A DNA stretch of 64,000 bases. Origin: Deltaproteobacteria bacterium (lineage in GTDB: Bacteria; Desulfobacterota; Desulfomonilia; UBA1062). Position numbers and translations under genes: made by a program. The stretch lies in contig JAHDOV010000015.1 in the NCBI GenBank assembly GCA_018434685.1, positions 1-64,000 on the forward strand, read 5' to 3'. The notes beneath the pieces are model-generated. The model did no database searches. It was not told the origin of the DNA and saw only the letters and a list, made by a program, of their open reading frames with translations. Below, piece after piece: positions 7,883-15,108 of this stretch (its first letter is position 1; each line of letters opens with the position of its first letter).

Positions 7883-9151
7883 TCATTCGTTCCAGTTGTG
7901 GTATTCCACCTCATCCGAGACATAATATACCGTCACCGTCCTGAGGTAGAAATTACTGTCGGCCTGATCCGAGCTGTTATGCCCATGGATAAAAGGCGCA
8001 TATCCTATAGACGGCAGATTGGCTGCGGCTATGGTCACGGTCCTGACAAGGGTATCGTTCATGTAAACAGATATATTATTTCCTTCTTTCACCAAGGTAC
8101 ATGTATTGATTCCGCTCCCTACCCCTGGTACATTTCCATCGTAATCATTCGATGAATATGATCCATTACCCTGACTGATTTGATAATACGTGTTTGGATC
8201 ATCACTTGCCGGGAAGGTAGTGTAATAGGCAGCAAAATCAAAAAACCGGCGATTCGCAGCGCTTTCCCAGTTAGGGTCAACCAGGCGCAGGGCATAACGG
8301 TAGATATTCTCATCCGTCAGCACTTTCAGATAAAATTCGAATTCTACGGTGAAGTCTCCGGTAAACAGCCAGGGCGCAGCGATGCTCGTCTGGCTCATGT
8401 AGTATCCATCCGCATAATTTCCGGTATAACCGCCGTCAAAGAACCAGTCGCTGCCGGCGTCACGCACCAGCGCATCGCCATCTGTCATGAAGTCGAAAAC
8501 CATGGTCGTTTCTTCCGGTACTGATACGGTAACAGTATATTCTTTTGTACTGCCGTCTTGAGCTGTTACGGTATATACAACCGGACTTGTGAAATCCTGA
8601 GCGTCTCCTGATGCAGGGTTTATGCTTGCTCCCGTATGGATTATTGCAGGAGCAAGGCTGCTTACAGCTGTTCCATACGGCATTACCACGGTAATGTCTG
8701 TTCCGCTGATATCAGAACTGCTTTGTCCCGCAATGGTAAAGGACGTTATGTCCTTGGCATCACTTGCAGCAACCAATACCGTCACAATATATTCGGCCGT
8801 TGAGTCATCCGATGCCGTCACCGTATAGGCCAGAGGGATCGAGAAATCATTTTCGGTTACCCCGCTTTCCTGCTCCACCCCGTTCACTGTTGTCTCTACC
8901 CCTGTTGCACTGAACACGGCTATAAGTGAAGTCACATCTGAACCGTATGGAACGGTTACTGATACGGTTTTTGCTGACTCATCAATAACGCCCATACCTT
9001 CAGGACTTTCAAAACGAAACTCCGTTAACTGCTTTGGACTCGAGCCTGGAGAGCTGTTATTGCTGCTTCCGCCGCTACAGCCGATTATTGTTGTTATAGC
9101 AAGAACAACCAATATAACAACTGGAGAACTAACTAACTGTTTATGGCCCAT
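7883..9151 (-). CDS. Lipoprotein with two DUF5018-like domains and a jelly-roll-like C-terminus
   Basis: About 422 residues. A signal peptide with lipobox (TTIIGC) is followed by a Ser/Gly/Asn-rich linker. Two ~80-residue repeats come next, each with the pattern I.SF....VPYGT.VSSL.P.I..TGA...P.SG...DF..PV.YTVTA.DGST.EYTVTV, typical of DUF5018/cadherin-like beta domains. The last ~210 residues (FDFMTDGDALVRDAG ... WLFTGDFTVEFEFYL) look like a concanavalin-type beta sandwich. It is predicted to be surface-exposed and may bind carbohydrate. GGGAG six bases before the ATG at 9151 favours this start over the one at 9166. Confidence 0.75.
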   Translation of the reverse strand: MGHKQLVSSPVVILVVLAITTIIGCSGGSSNNSSPGSSPKQLTEFRFESPEGMGVIDESAKTVSVTVPYGSDVTSLIAVFSATGVETTVNGVEQESGVTENDFSIPLAYTVTASDDSTAEYIVTVLVAASDAKDITSFTIAGQSSSDISGTDITVVMPYGTAVSSLAPAIIHTGASINPASGDAQDFTSPVVYTVTAQDGSTKEYTVTVSVPEETTMVFDFMTDGDALVRDAGSDWFFDGGYTGNYADGYYMSQTSIAAPWLFTGDFTVEFEFYLKVLTDENIYRYALRLVDPNWESAANRRFFDFAAYYTTFPASDDPNTYYQISQGNGSYSSNDYDGNVPGVGSGINTCTLVKEGNNISVYMNDTLVRTVTIAAANLPSIGYAPFIHGHNSSDQADSNFYLRTVTVYYVSDEVEYHNWNE

Positions 9152-9487
9152 CTTAATCTCCCTCATTACCTATTTCTACCATTGGCCGATCAGCCGGATC
9201 GGCCAGCATCTGTAGTTTCCTACGTTCACTATACCTAACCCTGCAGACGAACATGTCACCAGGCACCCAATTGCCAGGAAATCACCCAAATATTCTCAAC
9301 CAGTGCCTCCCTCCACTGATCATCTCGATTATAGCATTATCAGTGAGGCCTGCAACAAATTAATTATGGATATCATCCGTAATAAAAGTAGGTTAGAGCC
9401 AATAAAGGGGGACGCCCTGAGCTTATTGATTTGAACCGGCTACGATCTGATCTGACAAGAGGTCGCCTTTCTGAAGGGACAGTTGGA
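9152..9487. other. Intergenic, hairpin in lipoprotein leader
   Basis: Contains a perfect 8-bp stem GGCCGATC/GATCGGCC with a 5-nt loop (9184-9204) about 30 bp upstream of the lipoprotein start, within its likely leader. No gene was recognised in the rest. Confidence 0.45.
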
Positions 9488-9543
9488 GCCTTGTAATGCC
9501 GCCTTAATAAGCAGGGATGATGAACATGTTATAATGCAAGACC
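9488..9543 (+). repeat. Dispersed repeat A, copy 1
   Basis: A ~56-bp element reading CTTGTAATGCCGCC ... GCAGGGATGATGAACATG ... AATGCAAGACCCTATT. Well-preserved copies (10500-10556 and 12120-12176) end in inverted GGTCTTGC/GCAAGACC. This copy lies directly after the 3' end of the duplicated secreted protein gene. Confidence 0.75.
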
Positions 9544-9553
9544 CTATTCACAA

Positions 9554-9919
9554 TTATAAATCAGTATGATTAATCTGATACGGGTTCTTCCTTGCTTCCG
9601 CTGCCGAATCGGCCCGAGAAATTCCCAGCCTGCTGCAGTTAACCCATTCGTCACTACCTCGATACCTAAAGTACAATTTAAGGGGGGTGGTTTTCCCTTC
9701 CGCCATGTACCTGACCATTTCGTTTCCGCCCGGCCACACTGTCCCGGAAACTATCGGCGTACCATGCTGGGTTATCATGAACTCTATCACCCGACGGTTG
9801 TGATCCCTGTTCTGGAACAGCGTGTAGTGCTCCGAACCGGCAAACAAGGCAGTGTCATAAGCACACAGGAAAAGAACGATCAGTAACAGGTGACGCCATT
9901 TGTTCATGAATCTTGTCAA
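9554..9919 (-). CDS. Small secreted protein, paralog 1 of a duplicated pair
   Basis: About 121 residues with an N-terminal signal peptide (HLLLIVLFLCAYDTALFAGS) and a compact ~90-residue secreted part. No family was recognised. It is about 90% identical to the product of 12187-12552. No ATG is well placed, but GGAGG is spaced 7 nt from a TTG at 9919 in both paralogs, so TTG is the likely start; an ATG four codons later is the alternative. Substitutions between the copies are scattered and neither copy has a stop or frameshift, which suggests that both remain functional. It is bracketed by repeat A copies. Confidence 0.65.
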   Translation of the reverse strand: MTRFMNKWRHLLLIVLFLCAYDTALFAGSEHYTLFQNRDHNRRVIEFMITQHGTPIVSGTVWPGGNEMVRYMAEGKTTPLKLYFRYRGSDEWVNCSRLGISRADSAAEARKNPYQINHTDL

Positions 9920-10143
9920 AACGTATCCTCCCCCCTGAATGTGTTTCAAACCCTGTTCCGGTGGTCCCGGGTAAGGTTATTCATTTTGAATATTTAGGCC
10001 AAAAACACCAAACCATTCTCTGCTGTTTCATGGAGAACCCGAATACAAATACAACACCTGTCAGTTTCATTCAATTAGTTTCATTACTCAATTTAATGGT
10101 CGTACCAAGTTAACTTGTTGATATATAAGCATTGGAGAGTTGG

Positions 10144-10198
10144 GGTCATGTAATGCCACATCAATTAGCAGGGGATGAAAATGTTATAATGCATGACC
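10144..10198 (+). repeat. Dispersed repeat A, copy 2 (diverged)
   Basis: TCATGTAATGCCACATCAATTAG and ATGTTATAATGCATGACCCT match repeat A with several changes. It is immediately followed by repeat B copy 2. Confidence 0.65.
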
Positions 10199-10205
10199 CT
10201 ATTTT

Positions 10206-10318
10206 AATTGTTCTTAGAACCCCCTTTTCGGGGCCAAAATGGGCCCTCTAAGCCTTAAAAAGGGGCTTTTTTTGATCAATTATCCAGGTATTCCAATTGG
10301 TTGTCTTGGTCCGACCCC
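10206..10318 (+). repeat. Dispersed repeat B, copy 2
   Basis: About 113 bp: TTGTTCTTAGAACCCCCTTT, a CCCC-TTTT-CGGGG mini-hairpin, AAGCC...GGGGCTTTTTTT (terminator-like on the plus strand), then GATCAATTATCCAGG and TTGGTTGTCTTGGTCCGACC. Nearly the same as copy 3 at 12592-12709. Confidence 0.85.
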
Positions 10319-10341
10319 ATTTTCATTTTCATTTTCGTTCC

Positions 10342-10461
10342 CTCACGGTAGAAGAGGCACGCTCGTTAACTGAGATGCTTTCACTCAATGACCTGACGGT
10401 TGAGCCTGATGCGGGGGGTATAAACTGGACTATGGAAGCAACAAAACCTCTTTGGCCATAA
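10342..10461 (+). pseudogene. Repeat C, copy 1: remnant of a protein C-terminus
   Basis: A frame reading LTVEEARSLTEMLSLNDLTV, then EPDAGGINWTMEATKPLWP and a stop, with no start codon or ribosome-binding site upstream. The same C-terminal peptide recurs at 11959-12078 and 13060-13125 in the same frame and ends at a TAA in all three. The peptide conservation suggests that the repeat came from the 3' end of a once-functional gene that has been copied around this region. The parent family was not recognised. Confidence 0.55.
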
Positions 10462-10499
10462 CCGAACCCTGCAGCTCTGCTTCTTGGGTCACACTATCA

Positions 10500-10556
10500 G
10501 GTCTTGCAATGCCGCAGGAATGAGCAGGGATGATGAACAGGTGCTAAGGCAAGACC
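10500..10556 (+). repeat. Dispersed repeat A, copy 3
   Basis: 57 bp ending in inverted 8-bp repeats GGTCTTGC/GCAAGACC. It directly follows repeat C copy 1 and its conserved 3' flank. Confidence 0.8.
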
Positions 10557-10766
10557 CTATTAATTTGAAACACACATGGTTCTGTCCTCTGATCACTTGA
10601 ATCAAACGTTCCGGGCATTATCATTTCTTTTAAAATGAGACATCATCAGTAATGAAAGGGCCGGAATACAAACTTTTCTGCCCTGCCATCCCCTTTGAAT
10701 AACCGATCCTTTTATAATCGATGATGCACGGTACAGGGACAACATGAAATACATGAGGAGGAAATA

Positions 10767-11690
10767 ATGAAAAAGATCATCATACTCTTAATAGTGGCAA
10801 GTATAAGTACGGTTGCATGGTCCCAGATGGGAGGAGGCAGGATGGGAGGACCATACCAGCAGATCTATCCTCTGCCGAACGCAGCTGAAGATGATGCGCA
10901 ACTCTCTGAGCTGATTCACATAAGCAGGGGCGGGCAGCTCTATGACAACTGGTGGAAAACTACAGTCGATACTGAAAAGCCCGAGAAAGATCACCCTCTG
11001 TGGAAAAAGCAGAATACGAACAACCGCAGCGGATATGATACCTTCCGCTGCAAGGAATGTCACGGATGGGACTATCTGGGTAAGGACGGAGCATATGGCC
11101 GGGGCTCACACTATACCGGGTTCACAGGCGTTTACAGTGCATCTTTGAAGATGTCCATCGATGAACTGGAAAAGATTAACAGGGGCAGTACCGGTAAAGA
11201 GCACGATTTTACAGGATATATAAGCGATGAAGACATTGCTGATCTTGCACTATTCCTTAAGAAAGGCCTCATTGAAACCAGCGGCATGGTCAGTGATGAG
11301 GGGGTTCCCATAGGCGGCAATGCAAGGACCGGGAGCTATATTTTCCGGAGAAACTGCACCCATATGTGTCATGGACCAGCAGGAACAGCTTTAAACTTCG
11401 GAGAAGCTGACAAGCCCGAGTTTGTGGGAACAATTGCCTATGAAAACCCATGGGAATTCATTCACAAGGTCCGATCAGGACAGCCCGGCACTACAATGCC
11501 TTCTGCAATCATCAATGAATGGAGCGAAAAGGATATCCTCGACATACTGACATTTGCCCGTACCCTTCCCAGGGACACCTCTGAGATCGGATGGTGGAGG
11601 GGTTTCTGGGGAGGAATGGGACACCGTAGAATGATGCACCAGGATTACCGGCCGGGCAGCGGAAGGGGATTCGGGCCGAGCCTGGATTGA
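10767..11690 (+). CDS. Exported c-type cytochrome with CXXCH and CX3CH heme sites
   Basis: A 307-residue protein with a signal peptide (about 1-19) and two cytochrome c-like modules. The first has CKECH at residues 95-99 and the second has C-T-H-M-C-H at 197-202, which is CX3CH rather than CXXCH. A Met in GTTMPSA (about 246) is a candidate axial ligand of the second heme. The protein is Gly/Met/Arg-rich at both ends. GAGGAGG precedes the ATG. It acts in the periplasm in electron transfer; partners are not encoded nearby. It sits between two copies of the A/B/C repeat unit. Confidence 0.88.
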   Translation: MKKIIILLIVASISTVAWSQMGGGRMGGPYQQIYPLPNAAEDDAQLSELIHISRGGQLYDNWWKTTVDTEKPEKDHPLWKKQNTNNRSGYDTFRCKECHGWDYLGKDGAYGRGSHYTGFTGVYSASLKMSIDELEKINRGSTGKEHDFTGYISDEDIADLALFLKKGLIETSGMVSDEGVPIGGNARTGSYIFRRNCTHMCHGPAGTALNFGEADKPEFVGTIAYENPWEFIHKVRSGQPGTTMPSAIINEWSEKDILDILTFARTLPRDTSEIGWWRGFWGGMGHRRMMHQDYRPGSGRGFGPSLD

Positions 11691-11854
11691 CTGTCTTATT
11701 CAGGATTTGAACAAACCCGTATCGGCTTTCAACCGATTAAGTAATTACGGTTCTTCTCAGTGAAGCATCCTTCTATAGGTTGCATCTTTTTCACAGCCCT
11801 TTGTTCTCACCACGAAGGACGCGTTGAGCACGAAAAGAATCATAGGAGAATATT

Positions 11855-11949
11855 AGGGACGTCCGTGATATTTGGACATTTCATCTATCTGTTCTCAAAT
11901 AATTTTTCGAAGATAAAAACCAAATGTCAATATTTCACGGACGTCCCCT
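11855..11949. repeat. Long imperfect inverted repeat (GGGACGTCC ends)
   Basis: AGGGACGTCCGTGATATTT on the left is mirrored by a right arm reading AATATTTCACGGACGTCCCC at 11929-11948, with a ~45-bp A+T-rich centre. The outer GACGTCC core resembles the palindromes at 2181-2258 and 5624-5690. It could form a cruciform or hairpin and is a candidate non-autonomous REP/MITE-like element. Confidence 0.7.
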
Positions 11950-11958
11950 GTTTTCACC

Positions 11959-12078
11959 CTCACGGCAGAAGAGGCACGCTCGTTGACTGAGACGCTTTCA
12001 CTCAATGACCTGACGGTTGAGCCTGATGCGGGGGGTATAAACTGGACTATGAAAGCGACAAAACCTCTTTGTTCATAA
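11959..12078 (+). pseudogene. Repeat C, copy 2: remnant of a protein C-terminus
   Basis: The frame reads LTAEEARSLTETLSLNDLTV, then EPDAGGINWTMKATKPLCS and a stop. It differs from copy 1 by a few residues but keeps the frame and stop. No start or ribosome-binding site was seen. It is followed by repeat A copy 4. Confidence 0.55.
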
Positions 12079-12119
12079 CCTGACCCTGCAGCGCTGCTTC
12101 TTGAGTCACAGTATTATCA

Positions 12120-12176
12120 GGTCTTGCAATGCCGCAGGAATAAGCAGGGATGATGAACATGTTCTAATGCAAGATC
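12120..12176 (+). repeat. Dispersed repeat A, copy 4
   Basis: Differs from copy 3 at only a few positions, with ends GGTCTTGCAAT and ATGCAAGATC. It is followed directly by the 3' end of the second small secreted protein gene, as repeat A copy 1 is for the first. Confidence 0.8.
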
Positions 12177-12186
12177 CTATTCACAA

Positions 12187-12552
12187 TTATAAATCAGTGT
12201 GATCAATCTGATACGGGTTTTTCCTTGCTTCCGCTGCTGAATCGGCGCGAGAAATTCCCAGCCTGCTGCAGTTAACCCATTCGTCACTACCTCGATACCG
12301 GAAGTACAATTTAAGGGGGGTGGTTTTCCCTTCCGCTATATATGTGACCATTTTGTCTCTGCCCGGCCACACTGTCCCTGAAGCTATCGGGGTACCATGC
12401 TGGGTTATCATGAACTCTATCACCCGCTGGTTGTGATCCCTGTTCTGGAACAACGTGTAGTGCTCCGAACTCGCGAACACGTCAGTGTCATAAGCACACA
12501 GGAAAAAAACGATCAGTAACAGGTGGCGCCATTTGTTCATGAACCTTGTCAA
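12187..12552 (-). CDS. Small secreted protein, paralog 2 of a duplicated pair
   Basis: About 121 residues, about 90% identical to the product of 9554-9919. It has the same TTG start spaced from GGAGG and the same signal peptide layout. The mature parts share FQNRDHN.RVIEFMITQHGT and a fully conserved C-terminal half except for one Asn/Asp change. The shared flanking repeats on both sides show that the gene and its flanks were duplicated together. Function is unknown. Confidence 0.65.
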   Translation of the reverse strand: MTRFMNKWRHLLLIVFFLCAYDTDVFASSEHYTLFQNRDHNQRVIEFMITQHGTPIASGTVWPGRDKMVTYIAEGKTTPLKLYFRYRGSDEWVNCSRLGISRADSAAEARKNPYQIDHTDL

Positions 12553-12591
12553 AACGTATCCTCCCTCAATGTTATAATGCAAAACCCTATT

Positions 12592-12709
12592 TCAATTGTT
12601 CTTAAAACACCCTTTTTAGGGTCAAAATGGGCCTTCTAAGTCTCTAAAAGGGGCTTTTTTTGATCAATTATCCAGGTATTTCAGTTGGTTATCTTGGTCC
12701 GACCCTCCA
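12592..12709 (+). repeat. Dispersed repeat B, copy 3
   Basis: Nearly matches copy 2. It includes AAAAGGGGCTTTTTTTGATC, which could end transcription on the plus strand. A short repeat A remnant (GTTATAATGCAAAACCCTAT) lies just before it at about 12570-12589. Confidence 0.8.
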
Positions 12710-12781
12710 TTTATTCAAAAATTAAAAGCTGAAGGCACCGGTGAAAAGATCGGTCAAGTAGAGAAGGTTCTGGAGAAGTAG
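12710..12781 (+). pseudogene. Gene-tail remnant
   Basis: A frame with no start, reading FIQKLKAEGTGEKIGQVEKV followed by LEK and a stop, looks like the C-terminal helix of a lost gene cut off by repeat B. Chance is not excluded. Confidence 0.35.
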
Positions 12782-12867
12782 TGAGCGCGGCCTATCATGT
12801 ACCAGTGGTTAACGGAAGAATCCGAAATTGACAGAGATGTTCAACAAAGTAAAAGGAGGAAATTACC

Positions 12868-12960
12868 ATGGATACTACAACTCTTATCATTCTCATCGTC
12901 GTGTTGTTCCTAGTGTTCGGCGGGGGTGGCGGTTACTATTGGTCTAGAAGACGGAGGTAA
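12868..12960 (+). CDS. Small membrane protein, 30 aa
   Basis: A short frame with a strong AAGGAGGA ribosome-binding site 7 nt before the ATG. The product has one hydrophobic helix (TTLIILIVVLFLVF, about residues 3-16), then GGGGG, YYW and a basic SRRRR tail, so it is predicted to be a single-pass inner-membrane peptide. Similar tiny Gly-rich membrane peptides are common next to stress-response genes in Proteobacteria (from memory of the family type, not checked). A disrupted gene follows immediately. Confidence 0.7.
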   Translation: MDTTTLIILIVVLFLVFGGGGGYYWSRRRR

Positions 12961-12971
12961 AGTTATGAGTT

Positions 12972-13125
12972 ATGGCTTCTAAGAACATAGCCATTTATGG
13001 AATCTATCCGAACCGGCCAATGGTTTAAAAAGGCGGTTGAAGAATTGAAAGATGAAATAACGGTTGAGCCTGATGCGGGGGGTATAAACTGGACTATGAA
13101 AGCAACAAAACCTCTTTCTTCATAA
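12972..13125 (+). pseudogene. Frameshifted small gene fused to repeat C copy 3
   Basis: ATG at 12972 opens MASKNIAIYGIYPNRPMV and then hits a stop. The next frame continues the expected sense as KKAVEELKDE, and at 13060 runs into repeat C (TVEPDAGGINWTMKATKPLS then stop at 13123-13125). The start resembles a family of small stress-type proteins that begin ...GIY..R..VE.AV..L...GF. It appears that the gene suffered a frameshift and lost its 3' part where repeat C joins. A 42-residue frame from 12997 could still be translated, but lacks a ribosome-binding site. Confidence 0.5.
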
Positions 13126-13190
13126 TCTGACCGTGCAGCTCTGCTTCTTGAGGTACACTCTTATCAGGTCTTGTAATGCCACCGTATTCT
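13060..13190 (+). repeat. Repeat C copy 3 plus truncated repeat A
   Basis: From ACGGTTGAGCCTGATGCGGG onward the sequence matches the other C copies through the TAA and conserved 3' flank, then GGTCTTGTAATGCC, the first part of repeat A, before diverging at about 13190. It marks the left edge of the repeat cluster next to the integron cargo. Confidence 0.7.
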
Positions 13191-13239
13191 TCCCTGTCAT
13201 CTACAAAATCCTATGGTAGACTCCAGATACCAACGTTAT

Positions 13240-14199
13240 TTAGAGTTCAACCGAACCATTAAGCTCTCTTTCATTGACCGCTGAAATAAATGAGCACGCT
13301 ACAAAGATATACTCAAGACCTGTCGAATCTCGTATATCCCAAGCAGCACTGACTTCGGGATCTGTACCATGATCAGCTGCATTACGAATATGTCCAAGAT
13401 ATTTACTTATATTTAAGATTTTTTTTGGCATTACTGAACTATTATTATGAAGTTCTTCTGCTTTAGAATTTATTCCATTTCTACCACTAAGATTAACTCC
13501 TATCCTACTACCTAGTGCATCCATAAAAGATTCAATTGCATTTCCTGCTGATACAACCGCCCCACGCCCATCATTATTTCGAGCTCGTTGGATCGCATTT
13601 GAGAGGGGTATGATAACATAATCACGTGATATACGATCCGCTGCTCGCTGGCCTATCCTTTGACGGATAAGTTCTTCTGCTGAAGCATCGTTTGCACATC
13701 CTTCTGTTAAAGCACGGAGATCATAGATATCTGTGTCTTCTCGTGGTCGATAACCTCCCCCACCTTCAGCGATGAGAGCCTGACTATATTGCCCAAGACT
13801 CAATAGTGTTTCTTTGACATCATCATGGTGTGCATCAAGTTCTAGAAGTCTTTTCACTTGTCTTGCCGCTGTAGTAGCATCTCCTGTTGCAATTAGACGC
13901 TCTCGGAATTTGGTAAAAGGTTCATATGCTTCCAATAATACTCGAAGGGCTGTTGCTTTACGTTGCTGGTTTGCTGTTGCAAATGATCTGCATAAGGGGC
14001 TAATTGCTTCAAAAAGATTTCCAGAAGTTCTGAGAAGACCAAGATCGGATGCCAAAGATAACGCTGCTTCTGCATTTAACTTCGTCAACTGATTGAAATC
14101 AGCTACATACTCTGCATCCCGAGTTGACATAGCCAGATAGATTGCATCGACTGAAGCAACCACAGCTTCAGCAGTCGCTCGCCAGAAGGGTCTAGACAT
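13240..14199 (-). CDS. HEPN/Abi_C-like C-terminal domain protein, candidate toxin or effector
   Basis: A 319-residue, mostly helical protein. Residues ~170-310 follow the HEPN/Abi_C pattern: an AIQRARN...GAVVSAGNAIESFM helix pair, then ILNISKYLGHIRNAADHG. The last part contains an RX4H motif (R272 to H277), the hallmark of many HEPN ribonucleases. The N-terminal ~160 residues are unassigned. It is encoded 5 bp after a winged-helix-like protein gene on the same strand, so the two are almost certainly co-expressed. Low G+C compared with the host suggests acquisition. A role in abortive infection or as an RNase toxin is an inference. The domain call is from motif pattern, not a profile search. 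Confidence 0.6.
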   Translation of the reverse strand: MSRPFWRATAEAVVASVDAIYLAMSTRDAEYVADFNQLTKLNAEAALSLASDLGLLRTSGNLFEAISPLCRSFATANQQRKATALRVLLEAYEPFTKFRERLIATGDATTAARQVKRLLELDAHHDDVKETLLSLGQYSQALIAEGGGGYRPREDTDIYDLRALTEGCANDASAEELIRQRIGQRAADRISRDYVIIPLSNAIQRARNNDGRGAVVSAGNAIESFMDALGSRIGVNLSGRNGINSKAEELHNNSSVMPKKILNISKYLGHIRNAADHGTDPEVSAAWDIRDSTGLEYIFVACSFISAVNERELNGSVEL

Positions 14200-14204
14200 A
14201 GTTC

Positions 14205-14912
14205 TTACTCTTGAGCATGCTCTTTACCTAGGGCCTCGATTAGCATCCTAAGCTTTGGCCCCAAAGACTCTAATTCTTCTGGTCGACAATCGACTCGAAT
14301 TTGAATCACAAGTGATGCTGAGGGACTGACTTGTGTAAGAGGAATTTTAACTTTTTGTTTAGATTCGGATAATACAGAAATAGGGCGTTGGGTAGCTGCA
14401 TGTATTTCCGTTATTGGCTCTGATTCTACTATAGCAATGATCTTTCCATCTTCTTCTCTAATAAGAGCTGCAGCCTTAAGCACATCAATAATAGTTCCTG
14501 CACCAGTCATTGAGCGTGGATTTTTAGGAAGACCAGCTGTGTAAGCAACATGATTACGGAGGGCATAGGGGTCCATTCCTCCACGAATTCGAATGGCAGA
14601 AATTATTTTCTTTAAGAATTCATTACCTACAACTATTGTAGACCAAGCTTTTTCTATTTGGTCTGGCATATCAAAATCTAGTGCTTGAGCAAGAGATTTA
14701 CCCTCAGAAGTAAGCGTTTTTCTCTTACCTCCTGATAGAATTCCTATTGAGAGAAGAAATCCGTTGTTGCGGCTTACTTGAGTTGGATCCATCCCAGCTC
14801 TATCAGCTACGTCTTTCGGCACAGCATCATCAGGTGCATGTCCATAAGCTCTTATGATTTTAACTAATTCAGCATATGAAGATCCTGGAAACTTGAAGCT
14901 TTCTTCTGTCAT
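14205..14912 (-). CDS. Winged-helix-like protein, partner of the HEPN-like protein
   Basis: A 235-residue protein. Residues ~10-80 resemble a winged-helix fold: YAELVKIIRAYG, VPKDVADRAGMDPTQVSRNN and then GFLLSIGILSGGKRKTLTSE, like the recognition helix and wing. The middle may form a second similar module (SAIRIRGGMDPYALRNHVAY ... GAGTIIDVLKAAALIREEDG). The C-terminal ~60 residues predict beta strands followed by a helix. A good GGGAGGT ribosome-binding site precedes the ATG. Given the 5-bp gap to the next gene it may be an antitoxin, sensor or regulator of that protein. No named family is assigned with confidence. Confidence 0.55.
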   Translation of the reverse strand: MTEESFKFPGSSYAELVKIIRAYGHAPDDAVPKDVADRAGMDPTQVSRNNGFLLSIGILSGGKRKTLTSEGKSLAQALDFDMPDQIEKAWSTIVVGNEFLKKIISAIRIRGGMDPYALRNHVAYTAGLPKNPRSMTGAGTIIDVLKAAALIREEDGKIIAIVESEPITEIHAATQRPISVLSESKQKVKIPLTQVSPSASLVIQIRVDCRPEELESLGPKLRMLIEALGKEHAQE

Positions 14913-15047
14913 CAGCTACCTCCCTTTTTACTATCAACTCAAGTCGTTGTATTCTTTTACAAATAATAAATATTACAATGCTTATATTTACAAGATAAAA
15001 AATTGAATTGTTACATGTGAAATGCTTTATCTCCATCTTTTCAGATA

Positions 15048-15108
15048 GTCAAATGTTGGGCATCAGTGGCGCGGAACCGCCGCGTCCGTTTGCATGCCTT
15101 TGTTAGGT
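15048..15108 (-). other. attC: attC-like integron recombination site
   Basis: Read on the minus strand, the 61 bp begin with the R'' core ACCTAAC (15102-15108, matches RYYYAAC). They then show GGCAT ... ATGCC and CGCGG-CGGTT-CCGCG as nested inverted arms, and end CAAC-ATTTGAC where AAC-GTTRRRY is expected. Size and layout fit an attC. The stop codon of the upstream (p)ppGpp synthetase gene (15103-15105) lies inside the R'' core, as in classic gene cassettes. The R' core is mutated (G to A at the cleavage position, plus one further mismatch), so recombination here is probably weak or lost. Confidence 0.7.

Noticed and set aside
11760-11990. 76-codon plus-strand open frame
   Set aside because: It runs across the inverted repeat at 11855-11949 and has no ribosome-binding site or protein-like features.
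13190-13245. Possible second attC after the HEPN-like gene (TAACGTTGG near 13220-13230)
   Set aside because: Only a fragment resembling a core site is present. No inner arms or second core could be found, so a second attC is not supported.
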